Below, piece after piece: positions 1 to 9,275 of a stretch of DNA of 64,000 nucleotides. The notes beneath the pieces were generated by a model. It searched no databases. It was not told where the DNA came from and saw only the letters and a program-made list of their open reading frames with translations. Position 1 is the stretch's first letter. Each line of letters begins with the position of its first letter. Source of the stretch: UBA3839 sp902776985 (lineage in GTDB: Bacteria; Bacteroidota; Bacteroidia; Bacteroidales; Bacteroidaceae); NCBI GenBank assembly GCA_902776985.1, contig CACYSD010000013.1, forward strand, positions 1 to 64,000, in the 5' to 3' direction. A program made the translations under genes and the position numbers.

Positions 1-69
1 CGGACATACCATGCAAAAAACACAAAAATGGCAGCATAGAACTCTATGCCACCATTGCGAATACAGAAA

Positions 70-99
70 AGAGGATGTGCCTATTTTGACACACCCTCT
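70..99 (-). terminator. Terminator of the GH51 gene
   Basis: A hairpin has arms at 70-79 and 90-99 with one A/C mismatch. Read on the minus strand it is followed by a T-rich stretch, so it fits an intrinsic terminator for the arabinofuranosidase gene that stops at 132. A second, imperfect hairpin lies at 28-54. Confidence 0.6.
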
Positions 100-131
100 C
101 TGTTATTGGATAGAATGAAAATCTGATGAAA

Positions 132-2147
132 TTACATTGCAACTTCGAGCATAATGAATGAATAAGGTTCAATCACAAAGTTCATCTTCTTTTTCATCTT
201 AATTGTTTCCTTTACGGGAGCGATGGGTTGTGCATCGTAGTTATTCTCATCGTCTGCATTACCTGCGAGTGTAGTTCTGGTTGCTACAGACTTGAGTGAT
301 TTGAAGCGTGACAGGTCAATGGTTCCTGTCTTCTGTTCTGCACTTGCGTTACAGATTTTCACAAACAGCTGACGGGTCTTGGTGTTGAGCACAACCGACT
401 GACCATAGTGGCTGTTTTCTGCAGGTTGGATAACATCAGCTGCATCACCGTCAAACTTCACACAGTCGCCATAGTAATAATCTCCACTGGAGAGACCGAA
501 GAGCTGCTGCACATAGTAGCTGCAGGTGAGGTACGGACGTTCGTTGTCGAAATAGATAAGGTCCGGATTCCAGTTAGTCGCGTTCTTACGAGCAAAGAGA
601 GGAGCATAGCTGGTCATTGCAACAACGTCTCCATTGCGTTCTACGTGGAGGAGATAAAGTCCTTCTGCAAGAGCATCGATAAGTTTCTTGTCCTTCGCAG
701 CATACTCTCCCAGATAAACCTTAGTCTTACGATTGCGTGGATAGCTGTCGTACTGACGTTTGTTAAGGAAATATGTGTTTGGTTCGTAATAGTGTTCATC
801 GATGAGAGGCATATCCAGTTCCTCTGCCAGTTTCCATCCGTTCTCAAGGTCAGGATTACCTGGATGTGAACCGGGACCTGCCGTACCCACGATTACGATT
901 TCCGGATGAGCCTCATGGATTTTCTTGTACATATAGCGGAAACGCTCACAGAACTCGGGAGAGATGCGTTCTTCGTTACCGATACCGAGGTATTTGAGGT
1001 TGAATGGTTCAGGGTGACCTGCGGCAGCACGTACACGTCCCCATGTGGTGGTTTCATCACCATTTGCCCATTCGATAAGGTCAAGAGCATCGTTTACCCA
1101 TTCGTCCATCTCGTCCATTGGCACTACATCCTGAGCCTGATCCTTCATACTCCAACCACCGTTGGTTCCCTGACAACTTACTCCGCAAGGAAGGATTGGG
1201 AGGGGTTGCATACCAAGGTCCTCGCAGAAGAGGAAGTACTCATAATATCCAAGAGCCATACTCTGGTGGTAGCCCCATGTATTCTTCAGACCGACACGCT
1301 GCTGACGAGGACCGAGGGTGTTCTTCCAGCGATAGGTATTCCAGAAACCGTCACCACCACCGTGAACCACACATCCGCCAGGGAAGCGCATGAACTTAGG
1401 ATGAAGGTCGGCAAGAGCCTGAGCCAGGTCTTTACGGAGTCCATGACCCTTGAATGTATCCTGTGGCATAAGTGACACTTCATCGATATCGATATCACCA
1501 GGAGTCAGCACCAGAATCAGAAGTTCTGCATCCTTGCAGTCTTCCGAAGGAACAAGTTCCGCACCATAGCGTTCCCACTCCACTGCATTCACGTTAATGG
1601 CAGTCTCAGCGATCACCTTAGGATCTTTGCCCCATCCCTGTGGCTGAACCAGAGCAATACGGATATCCTTGTCGTCCTGACGGTTCATATTGCGGAAGAA
1701 TGCAGAGAAATCGTATTTCTCACCAGCTTTAACGCTGATTCCGTCATAACCCTTATTCTGCAGACCAACGCCTTTCCATCCTTTGTAGTCATAATACTCC
1801 TTCACACGTTCGATATGAATACGCATGTAAGTAGGATTGTTCTCGTTGAGAGGATTGTCCATACGTGGTTTCATGTAACCAAGAGAGTGTCCCGGGCGTT
1901 GGAAAGACCAAGCTGTACCAGGTCCCCATCCATCACGTTCAGAGGTGTTGAACTCAAACGATCCGTTCTGAACAAGTTCTGCATAAAGTCCACCGTCAGC
2001 ACTGCTACTGATATCCTCGAAGAAGATTCCTATTAGTTCGTTACTGATGGCCTTACCTCCTGCCGGAGCTTTCTTAATTGGTTTCTGGGCATTAGCACCC
2101 AGTGTCATTGCCACCAAAAAGGCAGCCAAAGTCATTAGTTTTTTCAT
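132..2147 (-). CDS. GH51 alpha-L-arabinofuranosidase, exported
   Basis: This 671-residue protein has a signal peptide (about residues 1-20, ending GANAQ) and the glycoside hydrolase family 51 pattern. The expected acid/base glutamate is E392 in GIGNEE and the nucleophile is E481 in YLGEYAA. The N-terminal motif GIFFEDISS and the phrase FMRFPGGC are also typical of the family. It should release L-arabinofuranose from arabinan or arabinoxylan outside the cytoplasm by a retaining mechanism. It has no T9SS sorting domain, so it is probably periplasmic or outer-membrane associated. It is the last gene of a minus-strand run with the two genes upstream (21-nt gap), probably transcribed from the promoter near 7830-7860. 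Family assignment is firm; the exact polymer is inferred. Confidence 0.93.
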   Translation of the reverse strand: MKKLMTLAAFLVAMTLGANAQKPIKKAPAGGKAISNELIGIFFEDISSSADGGLYAELVQNGSFEFNTSERDGWGPGTAWSFQRPGHSLGYMKPRMDNPLNENNPTYMRIHIERVKEYYDYKGWKGVGLQNKGYDGISVKAGEKYDFSAFFRNMNRQDDKDIRIALVQPQGWGKDPKVIAETAINVNAVEWERYGAELVPSEDCKDAELLILVLTPGDIDIDEVSLMPQDTFKGHGLRKDLAQALADLHPKFMRFPGGCVVHGGGDGFWNTYRWKNTLGPRQQRVGLKNTWGYHQSMALGYYEYFLFCEDLGMQPLPILPCGVSCQGTNGGWSMKDQAQDVVPMDEMDEWVNDALDLIEWANGDETTTWGRVRAAAGHPEPFNLKYLGIGNEERISPEFCERFRYMYKKIHEAHPEIVIVGTAGPGSHPGNPDLENGWKLAEELDMPLIDEHYYEPNTYFLNKRQYDSYPRNRKTKVYLGEYAAKDKKLIDALAEGLYLLHVERNGDVVAMTSYAPLFARKNATNWNPDLIYFDNERPYLTCSYYVQQLFGLSSGDYYYGDCVKFDGDAADVIQPAENSHYGQSVVLNTKTRQLFVKICNASAEQKTGTIDLSRFKSLKSVATRTTLAGNADDENNYDAQPIAPVKETIKMKKKMNFVIEPYSFIMLEVAM

Positions 2148-2168
2148 TGTAATTGTGATAATAAAGTG

Positions 2169-5100
2169 TTATTTGATTATTATTTTGTGTCCATCAATAA
2201 TATAAAATCCATGTTTTAGCGAATTGCTTAATCCTTGAGTATATGTACCTACAGGTCGTCCTGCCATGTCATATATCACAGAAGAAGTCGCCTTTCTTTG
2301 TCCAGAAGGAGAGGTCACGCCGACTTCTTCCTGTGGTGCGAAACTCAGTAGGCGCACATTGTCGAACATGATGCAACTGCCGCCCGAAAGCCAATCGAAG
2401 CTGATAACAACGGGAACAGCTGCAGGCTCCGTCAGTTCGAAATCCGCACTTGTGGTTTCCCATTCAGCAGTTTCGAAAAAAGAGGCACCGCCTGTGGTGA
2501 AGGTAACGGATTCAGATTTGATTCCCGCTACATTGACTGCAAAAGACGATGCGGCAGAGTTGGCATAGCCGCTACGGTGGTCAATCGAGAAACGATACTT
2601 GCCTGCGGGCAGAGTGGAAGTGGCTGTGGAGAGAGAAGTGGTCCCTGTGCTCCACCCCATTCGCATATAATAAGCCTGCGAACCGTCAGCCAGAGTTGTG
2701 ACCTTACCGAAGTTATTGTCTGTGTAGCAGTTGGCATTGACTATGAGCGAAACCACATCGCTGCCGGTTCTCGTCCATCCTGCCGGAGCCGCAACCTTAT
2801 AGCCACGAAGTCCGTCATTGCTATTATTCTCGGCAGTGAGAGTATTGACGTCATCAACTTCGAACGAGGGGTTCTGCAGATATTCAGCGGTGACATCAAC
2901 CCCCTCCACCTCGGTGTCACCTTGAGGAAAATCCGCTTTCGTAGCGGTTATCTTGTTATCTGAAAGTGAGACAAGAATTGTGCCTGATTCTGGAACCATC
3001 ACATTGTCTGTCACTTGCTCACCCGATGCATTAATAATAGTAACGGTAACCATCTGCTCAGATAAAAGATTGTTCTTCAGATAAACAGCACGGCTGTCAC
3101 CTTCAGCCTGAATAGCCGTCAAAGACTGTGCACCAGCTACGAACACCTTGAATTCGTTGGCAATGTGCATATTCTGCTTACAAGTAAATGTAGCGGTGGA
3201 AACGCCATTGGCAATTGCCGTGTTCTGTGTAAATATCGGTGCGCCCAGCGGACAGCTTATGCTCAGGTCTGTCCATGGAGTATTGTCCTGTGCAAAGAGG
3301 TTCGACAGCAGCATGTACTGAGTGCCGTCAGGATCAGGAGCAACCACACCGTGCCAGCCTTCCGGCCATGAGCCAAGAAGAGTGAGATCCTGCACTCCTT
3401 CGCAAAGAACCTTTGTTGCCTCAGCATCCACATTGCAGTAATACACGAAGTTGCGGATATGGTTCATCTTCGTGCCCACGCAGCTTGAGGAGTTGGAGAA
3501 CGACGGATATATCTTTGCCGTCATGATGGAGTTGTTGTTAGAGCGGTCGCCGAAACCCATTTGATTATTCGCTTTCTTGCACACAAAACCTATTGCGTTG
3601 TCGATATTTGCCCACTCGCTCCTCCATGTCTTCATGATTGTTCCGTCAACCGTCATCTGTCCTCCTTCATAATATATAGTACGGGTGAGGTTTGTGAATT
3701 CATCCATTGAGATACCCATCATTCCGCCCTGCTCTGCCGACACACTCGTTGCAGAGTTTGCCTTCAGCGCATCTATCAGGATGACTGCATTGCCGCTCGT
3801 GGAGTACATTGCGAACGCCTGTGGTATCTGTCCTCCGTTAGCCATAATTTTCCCGTTCATGGCATAAGCGTCATCGAAGAAAGTATATCGTCCCTTAATC
3901 ACGGCTGTATTGTCGCTACGGCTGTATGTGCCGAGGATGTTGCCAGTGTTGTGGGTACGGAACGGCACCATTATCTTTGCAGTCGAGATGTCGTTGGGGA
4001 CAATCACGCCCGAGTAGTCTTTCAGCCCTTCGTTCCATGAGAAGCAGGTGAAGCGGTCTTTCGTCATGCTTCTTACTATGTTCTGAGTCGGGAAATACTT
4101 GGTCTTGCTGAACTTCTTCTGGAATTCTTCCCATGTCGGAGCCTGCATTTCTGCTGTAGGCATCACATTGTGCATGAGCCATGTCATCATCACTCGGTGA
4201 GCCTCCACACCCATACGTCGCGCACCGACATCGGCACGCAGCAGCCACGAGCCGTCGGTGGTTGTGGTCTGACGCGCCTTGATATTCTTGTATGCGAGGT
4301 TCTCCAGCAGCAGGGCGTTGGCATCGCGCTGGAAGCAAGCCTGAGTAGAGTAGCTGGTGATTTGGTCGAAGAGGAAGAGGCTCCAGTCGTTGCCGTTGGG
4401 CATTGCCAGTTCGCCGTCGCTCGTTGCCAGCCAGTTCATCACCTCGTCCATCACCTCCTGATTGTTGTGCATCAAGGCATTGCTTTTCCATTTCTCCTCA
4501 CCTTTCACACCCATCTGGAACATCTTCAGGGCAAGTGCAGCCTCACCCAGTTCCTGCATCACCACATTCTGGTACGATGTATGGAACATATTGTGGTTCT
4601 GCAGCGTGTAGTCGCTATAGAGGTTCTGCCCCTTATAGAGCTGGGCAACGGTCTTGCTGTTGTAGTCAGGATCAACCACCGTGTTGTTCTTGGCATCATC
4701 CTCGTGTGAATAGCAGTTGATGGCAAACTCCCTCATTCTCTCAAACCACTGCGGAGCAAGTTCGTCGTCGGGAAAGAGTCCCAATGCAGCAGCCAGCACA
4801 TCCACTTCCCATCCGTTTTCCTCCGCCTTGGTATCACCAGCGTAGCCTGTAGGAATGGAGCGGTAGAGTTCGTAGTTGCACTCCGCCTTCAGCAGATTGT
4901 AGATATATCCGCGCTGAGCCTCCGATAGTTTGTCCCATTGGAAGAATGCGCTGTAGGCCACCGACATAGCCCAGAGGCTCGATTCCCACACATGGTCACT
5001 CGTGCTGGTCGATCCCCAGTAGTCACCGCCGCTGCACACTTTCAGTTTGTTGGCCTTGTGGGTGCTGTAGGCAAACACCAGCGATTTCATTGCCATCGAC

Positions 5101-5453
5101 TCCAGGTCGTTCCATGTCACACCGCTTGGCAATGCCACTCCAGCCCCTTTCCCGTACTTCACGAGGAAGGCGCAAATCATGCTCAGGTCAGCGTTCGGAC
5201 GCACGCCCTGTTCGTTGCTCTTCATCGTTGCCTCACCCTTGAAGCATCCGCACACCTCGTCCCTGCTGTTTGGGTATTGGCAGTCCTGGAAGTCATCCTT
5301 CATGTATTTGGAGAAATTCGCCAGCATCTGCAGCAAGTCGTCCTGCATCACGTTTTCCGCGACGAAGTCCTGAGTCAAAACTCCTTCAGTGGGGCTTTGC
5401 GCCTGCATCAGCGCAGTCTGCATCAGCGCTAATATGAGAATCAATCGTTTCAT
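2169..5453 (-). CDS. Large secreted helical-toroid-like protein with T9SS sorting domain
   Basis: The protein has 1094 residues and a signal peptide (residues 1-19, ending LMQAQ). The first 430 or so residues look alpha-helical, rich in W/H/N, with repeated helix pairs as in the alpha/alpha-toroid of polysaccharide lyases. The middle is beta-rich, and residues about 880-1040 form a jelly-roll-like module beginning near QNPSFEVDD. The last 40 residues (VIYDMAGRPVGTY, then GFYIIDGHKIIIK) match a Prevotella T9SS C-terminal sorting domain, so it should be secreted through the Gld/Por machinery and surface-attached or released. I do not recognise the exact family; a polysaccharide lyase or related glycan-active enzyme is an inference from fold-like features and the GH51 neighbour. 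Confidence 0.72.
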   Translation of the reverse strand: MKRLILILALMQTALMQAQSPTEGVLTQDFVAENVMQDDLLQMLANFSKYMKDDFQDCQYPNSRDEVCGCFKGEATMKSNEQGVRPNADLSMICAFLVKYGKGAGVALPSGVTWNDLESMAMKSLVFAYSTHKANKLKVCSGGDYWGSTSTSDHVWESSLWAMSVAYSAFFQWDKLSEAQRGYIYNLLKAECNYELYRSIPTGYAGDTKAEENGWEVDVLAAALGLFPDDELAPQWFERMREFAINCYSHEDDAKNNTVVDPDYNSKTVAQLYKGQNLYSDYTLQNHNMFHTSYQNVVMQELGEAALALKMFQMGVKGEEKWKSNALMHNNQEVMDEVMNWLATSDGELAMPNGNDWSLFLFDQITSYSTQACFQRDANALLLENLAYKNIKARQTTTTDGSWLLRADVGARRMGVEAHRVMMTWLMHNVMPTAEMQAPTWEEFQKKFSKTKYFPTQNIVRSMTKDRFTCFSWNEGLKDYSGVIVPNDISTAKIMVPFRTHNTGNILGTYSRSDNTAVIKGRYTFFDDAYAMNGKIMANGGQIPQAFAMYSTSGNAVILIDALKANSATSVSAEQGGMMGISMDEFTNLTRTIYYEGGQMTVDGTIMKTWRSEWANIDNAIGFVCKKANNQMGFGDRSNNNSIMTAKIYPSFSNSSSCVGTKMNHIRNFVYYCNVDAEATKVLCEGVQDLTLLGSWPEGWHGVVAPDPDGTQYMLLSNLFAQDNTPWTDLSISCPLGAPIFTQNTAIANGVSTATFTCKQNMHIANEFKVFVAGAQSLTAIQAEGDSRAVYLKNNLLSEQMVTVTIINASGEQVTDNVMVPESGTILVSLSDNKITATKADFPQGDTEVEGVDVTAEYLQNPSFEVDDVNTLTAENNSNDGLRGYKVAAPAGWTRTGSDVVSLIVNANCYTDNNFGKVTTLADGSQAYYMRMGWSTGTTSLSTATSTLPAGKYRFSIDHRSGYANSAASSFAVNVAGIKSESVTFTTGGASFFETAEWETTSADFELTEPAAVPVVISFDWLSGGSCIMFDNVRLLSFAPQEEVGVTSPSGQRKATSSVIYDMAGRPVGTYTQGLSNSLKHGFYIIDGHKIIIK

Positions 5454-5490
5454 AGAAATCCTGTTTAGTTGTGTTAGTTAGTTTGTATAA

Positions 5491-7548
5491 TCATTGAATC
5501 AGCACATTCCTGCCTCCGACGATATAGAGTCCTTTGTCAGGCACAGCCACTCGGCGTCCCTGCAGGTCGTATATCTCTTTGCTTATTCTCTTTGCTTCGT
5601 TGAGTGATATGGAATTGGGTGCGTCTGACGAATTGCAAATCAATTGAACATTGGCAACCGACACATTACATTCGTTGGTACCCTCTCCCCCGACAAATCC
5701 GAAGGAAAGAGTGAACAGGCCGTTACCTTCCACGGTGAATGTCTGGCTCTTCTGCGTCCACGAACTGCCTGAGGTGAAATATGTACGAGTTCCGTCAATG
5801 TCACAGTAGCAGAGATTTGCCTTAGGTGAAGTGAGTGTCTGCTTCATCTTGAATTTCAATGTGTATGTTCCGTTCGGCAATAACACCTGACGTGACACCT
5901 GTTCGCATATCGGTGCAACTCCCCATTTCGCCCTGATATACAGGCTTTGCGACTGTCCGTCATCCACACGGCGGCAAAGGTGGATATACTGACGGTTACC
6001 GGTAGTAACGTGGGAGGCAACATGCACATTCCATTCCGGCTGCCGATATATGTTAGCATAGTTTGCCATCTGTGTGCCGTTAGCAGCCGAAAACGATGCG
6101 TTAGAACCGAGCCAGCTTGTAACATCGGTATTGTCCGCTACCGTCTCTGTGCGTTTGTCAAGCGGTGCCACCTGAGTATCAAGCGTGTTGGCAACAAAGT
6201 CACTGCTTACATGAGCCTGCTTAACCTCAACCACACCTTTGCCAGCCTTGCACAGCACAATAAACACACCGGCAAGACCTCCGTCGTCGCGTCCCGGTGA
6301 TGCAACAGTATAGTCCTTAATACCATCGTATGTATATTCACAGAAAGAATGGACGTGACCGGAGAAATGCACAGGGTTAGGCGTAAGCTTCATAATCTCG
6401 GCATACTTGTCCTTTTTTATCTTTGCGAAGTTGCGTGCGGTTGCATCCGTTGTCCATTTGCCTAAGTCCTGATCAGTGCCGTAGGCAGAGGCGTTCACAG
6501 TCTTGATATACAGACCTACATCGTTCTGGTCGAGCCACCAGCGGTCGCAGTCGCTGCCAGCCACCAGCGGATAATGCTGCGCAAATACCGAAGCCTCATC
6601 CTTGTGCGCATTTACGAATTCCTCAAAAGCATCCACAACACCGTCGGGGGCATAGTATTTGGCAGAAGACAACATCTGTGGTTTGTCATACGTTTTCTGG
6701 AACCAATAAGTCTGTCCCATGTAGAAACGTACACCGTTGAACTTGAACGTAAACGGTTTCACCTGAGTATGGATCGACCCGTCAACAATCTGCTCGTAGT
6801 CGGTAATCCAGCCATTCGACATTGCATTCTCGCAATAGTCCTCAACTATGCCACGCGCTATATCGTTGCAGTAAGAACCTCCGTCATTCCATCCCCACGT
6901 AAGTCCCTTGTCTGGATTTGTTCCCGTCCAGTAGTCAGGAACAAGGTCATGGTTGCCGCATATAGTAATAAAGGGGATATTGGCATCCGCAAAACCAGCA
7001 TGGGCATTCTTATAATTCTCACCCGACTTCTCACTGTCGCCGTCCATGTCACCGAGTCCGAGAACAAGGTCGCATGTAGGCACATAACCCGGAAGCGAAT
7101 TGAACTCGAACTTCAGTCCTCCAGAACTGCCCATACCAGCAATCCGCGAAACATAAGACTTCAGATTAGCCACGCTCGTTCCGTCGTGACCGCTCTGTGC
7201 GGTATGCTGGTCGGACATCATCACCACAGTGAAATACTTTCCTTTGGAGAAATGGAAAGAATAGGTAGAGCCGTTATATACAAACGTCACTTCCTCGTCA
7301 TCCGTAAGGCTGAGAGTTGACGGATCAGGAGTAATGTCACTATTCGACACAACAGAGCCACCAACCTGAACGGTAACGCCCGACATCACAGTCGAAAGAT
7401 CCACTGTCTCCGGAAACTCCACAAGCGTAGCACCAGTAGTCAACGACCTTGTACTGACACCTGTTACAGAAGGGAACGACATCGTCATCTGAGCTCTCAG
7501 ACATAATGTCGCAACCCACAATAAAAGGAGAAAAGCAAATCTTCTCAT
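5491..7548 (-). CDS. Secreted metallophosphoesterase with T9SS sorting domain
   Basis: This 685-residue protein starts with a signal peptide (residues 1-20, ending LCLRAQ). The calcineurin-like metallophosphoesterase motifs occur in order: SDQH (112-115), GLGDMDGD (164-171), GNHD (198-201), FAQHYP and SGHVHSF. These supply the two-metal site. A beta-rich module follows, and the C-terminus (EIYDLQGRRVAV, then KGLYIVGGRNVLIQ) is a T9SS sorting domain. It should hydrolyse phosphate esters at the cell surface; the substrate cannot be read. The first histidine-containing motif is DQH rather than the usual DxH spacing with other residues, which is common in secreted members. It is the first gene of a three-gene run, with its start codon 8 nt from an 8-bp repeat array. 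Confidence 0.88.
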   Translation of the reverse strand: MRRFAFLLLLWVATLCLRAQMTMSFPSVTGVSTRSLTTGATLVEFPETVDLSTVMSGVTVQVGGSVVSNSDITPDPSTLSLTDDEEVTFVYNGSTYSFHFSKGKYFTVVMMSDQHTAQSGHDGTSVANLKSYVSRIAGMGSSGGLKFEFNSLPGYVPTCDLVLGLGDMDGDSEKSGENYKNAHAGFADANIPFITICGNHDLVPDYWTGTNPDKGLTWGWNDGGSYCNDIARGIVEDYCENAMSNGWITDYEQIVDGSIHTQVKPFTFKFNGVRFYMGQTYWFQKTYDKPQMLSSAKYYAPDGVVDAFEEFVNAHKDEASVFAQHYPLVAGSDCDRWWLDQNDVGLYIKTVNASAYGTDQDLGKWTTDATARNFAKIKKDKYAEIMKLTPNPVHFSGHVHSFCEYTYDGIKDYTVASPGRDDGGLAGVFIVLCKAGKGVVEVKQAHVSSDFVANTLDTQVAPLDKRTETVADNTDVTSWLGSNASFSAANGTQMANYANIYRQPEWNVHVASHVTTGNRQYIHLCRRVDDGQSQSLYIRAKWGVAPICEQVSRQVLLPNGTYTLKFKMKQTLTSPKANLCYCDIDGTRTYFTSGSSWTQKSQTFTVEGNGLFTLSFGFVGGEGTNECNVSVANVQLICNSSDAPNSISLNEAKRISKEIYDLQGRRVAVPDKGLYIVGGRNVLIQ

Positions 7549-7556
7549 GTGTTTTG

Positions 7557-7601
7557 AGTTTTTAAGTTCTTGAGTTCTTGAGTTCTTAAGTTCTTAAGTT
7601 T
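7557..7601. repeat. 8-bp tandem array (AGTTYTTR), 5.5 copies
   Basis: Units start every 8 bp at 7557, 7565, 7573, 7581, 7589 and 7597. In the mRNA of the phosphoesterase gene the unit reads YAARAACT and ends 8 nt before the ATG at 7548. Related arrays lie at 34471, 36087, 58384 and 60797. Confidence 0.9.
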
Positions 7602-7617
7602 ATTATTTTTGCAAAGC

Positions 7618-7708
7618 AAGAATTGTCATAAAATCGTTCGCAAAACCAGAAATGAAAATACTTTATTTGAATAAGATTTTGTGATAAATTTTGCGAATAT
7701 TTTGCGTC
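7618..7708. repeat. Dispersed non-coding blocks shared with 60893-61012
   Basis: Two blocks recur in reverse complement near 60893-61012: a block around 7624-7642 (ATAAAATCGTTC core) and a 35-bp block at 7674-7708 (GTGATAAATTTTGCGAA core) with about two mismatches. The distance between the blocks differs at the two sites. Confidence 0.7.
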
Positions 7709-7721
7709 TAATACTTCATCC

Positions 7722-7783
7722 TCCCGAGCATAGCTCGCCTACCCGTAGCCTTTCGGCAAGCCGAACGATTACACTCTTCACTT
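7722..7783. repeat. 62-bp dispersed repeat, copy 1
   Basis: This segment matches 34563-34624 with a single mismatch, in the same orientation. It holds two small hairpins, GAGC-ata-GCTC and TTCGGC-aa-GCCGAA. A 15-bp piece of it (TACCCGTAGCCTTTC, as reverse complement) is also found at 11324-11338. Confidence 0.93.
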
Positions 7784-7828
7784 AACACTTCAGTTTTTTC
7801 ATATTGCTTGAATAATTTAGAATATTTG

Positions 7829-7860
7829 CAAAGATATACATATTTATTATTCAACCCAAA
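7829..7860 (-). promoter_or_regulatory. Bacteroidetes-type promoter
   Basis: On the minus strand TTTG (7860-7857) is followed after exactly 20 bp by TATCTTTG (7836-7829). This is a full match to the Bacteroidetes primary sigma consensus and should drive the phosphoesterase, helical-repeat and GH51 genes. Confidence 0.75.
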
Positions 7861-7955
7861 TGATTTGCGATTTTAATTAAAACTCAATCATCGTGCGCAG
7901 CACGTTGTTGAAAACAATACCACTCGTCACAGAACCGAACAGAATATCCCAGATT

Positions 7956-7987
7956 CTTGACTATTCCAGCAACCATTTGTACCTTTG
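7956..7987 (+). promoter_or_regulatory. Bacteroidetes-type promoter
   Basis: CTTG (7956-7959), a 20-bp spacer and TACCTTTG (7980-7987) precede the lipoprotein hydrolase ATG at 8038 by about 50 nt. The -7 element is perfect and the -33 element has one mismatch. Confidence 0.65.
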
Positions 7988-8037
7988 CAAAGTCAAACGA
8001 TAAATAATTAAAATGAGTATAATCTGAAGATACGGAA

Positions 8038-8925
8038 ATGAAAAGAACAGTTTTATATTTGTTATTCGCGCTGTTGCTGGCCAGTTGTACCAAACAGCCG
8101 CAGACGCTCAGCGAATTAAAGTCTGAATACGTAACTGTCGATGACAGCATACGCGTACATTACAAAATCTGGAATGAGTCGGACGGCTCTGACACTAAGA
8201 CCATCTGTTTCGTTCACGGCTTCGGTTGCGACATGAACACTTGGGAAAAGCAGTTTAAGGCATTCCGTGATGAGAAAGACCTGCAACTCGTGTTCATCGA
8301 CCTTCCGGGGTATGGGCAGAGCGATAAACCGCATGTGGAATACACGCTCGACTTCTTTGCCCATGTAATTGATGAAGTGCTGAATGTAAACAATATCAAG
8401 GATGCTGTCTTCGTAGGTCATAGTCTTGGTACGCCCGTATGTCGGCAGACACTGATGGCAACCAATCATCAAGGTGCATTGGTAGATGTTGACGGCGTAT
8501 ATTGTTTCTATGATGGTACAGAGACTCCGGAATATATTGAAGCGGTCAATCAGTTCGGACATGCGTTCGACGGTCCGGAATGTCGCGAGGTGATTGCGGG
8601 CTTTGTATCGTCATTGGCTGGCAAGGAAACGCCTCAGGAAATAAACGACTATGCCATGTCGGTGATGCCCAAGACACCCCAGTATGTGGCTTCGAGCACT
8701 ATGCAGAACCTTATTGAAAAGAAATGGTGGAACGGACGTGCCATCACACTGCCCGTCATGGTCATCTGTACACAGAACAGTGGCCTTGATCCAGACAACA
8801 AGCAGAAGATGGAATACCTCTATCCTAACCTCGACTATACTGAACTGACCACTTGCGGACACTTCATCCACATGGAGCAGCCTGATATGTTCAACGACAA
8901 GTTGAGGACATTCATAAAAGAATAA
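8038..8925 (+). CDS. Alpha/beta hydrolase lipoprotein
   Basis: The 295-residue protein has a lipoprotein signal peptide with lipobox LLAS-C17. The body is an alpha/beta hydrolase: oxyanion motif HGFGCD (60-65), nucleophile elbow GHSLG with S129, and the C-terminal histidine in CGHFIHMEQP. It should act as an esterase, peptidase or lactonase anchored in the envelope; the substrate is not evident. It opens a plus-strand cluster of small accessory genes and has its own promoter about 50 nt upstream. The next gene starts 4 nt after its stop. Confidence 0.88.
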   Translation: MKRTVLYLLFALLLASCTKQPQTLSELKSEYVTVDDSIRVHYKIWNESDGSDTKTICFVHGFGCDMNTWEKQFKAFRDEKDLQLVFIDLPGYGQSDKPHVEYTLDFFAHVIDEVLNVNNIKDAVFVGHSLGTPVCRQTLMATNHQGALVDVDGVYCFYDGTETPEYIEAVNQFGHAFDGPECREVIAGFVSSLAGKETPQEINDYAMSVMPKTPQYVASSTMQNLIEKKWWNGRAITLPVMVICTQNSGLDPDNKQKMEYLYPNLDYTELTTCGHFIHMEQPDMFNDKLRTFIKE

Positions 8926-8929
8926 GCTT

Positions 8930-9271
8930 ATGAAGGCAATTGAAGTTAATACAAAAATGATTGCGGCATGCGGACTCTACTGCGGAGCGTGCAAGAAATA
9001 TCGCATGGGCAAGTGTCCTGGCTGTCATGAAAACGAAAAGGCATCATGGTGCAAAATCCGCAAGTGTTGTATGGAAAAGGGTATCCATACCTGTGCCGAG
9101 TGCAAGACGGACGTCAAGGATTGTCGGCTTCATAATAATCTGATAGGAAAGTTCTTCGCATTAGTCTTCCGTAGTGACCGACCCGCCTGCATCCGTTACA
9201 TCCGCGAGAACGGTGAACAGGCTTTTGCCGAAGAGATGACAAAGCGAGGTGAACAAACAATGCGCAAATAA
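8930..9271 (+). CDS. DUF3795 cysteine-rich protein
   Basis: This 113-residue cytoplasmic protein begins with the DUF3795 pattern, IAACGLYCGACKKYRMGKC followed by PGC, and has about ten cysteines in the first 65 residues (CGxYCxxC, CPGC, CKIRKCC, CxxC). The family is widespread in anaerobes and its function is not known; the cysteine pattern suggests metal binding. It lies 4 nt after the hydrolase gene, so the two are probably co-transcribed. Confidence 0.85.
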   Translation: MKAIEVNTKMIAACGLYCGACKKYRMGKCPGCHENEKASWCKIRKCCMEKGIHTCAECKTDVKDCRLHNNLIGKFFALVFRSDRPACIRYIRENGEQAFAEEMTKRGEQTMRK

Positions 9272-9275
9272 AAAT

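Larger units (their letters stand above)
7549..8037. other. Repeat-rich divergent intergenic region
   Basis: This 489-bp stretch between divergent genes holds no convincing gene. It contains an 8-bp tandem array (7557-7601), two blocks shared with 60893-61012 (7618-7708), a 62-bp dispersed repeat (7722-7783), a minus-strand promoter (7829-7860) and a plus-strand promoter (7956-7987). The minus transcript would have a leader of about 270 nt crossing all the repeats. Confidence 0.7.
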
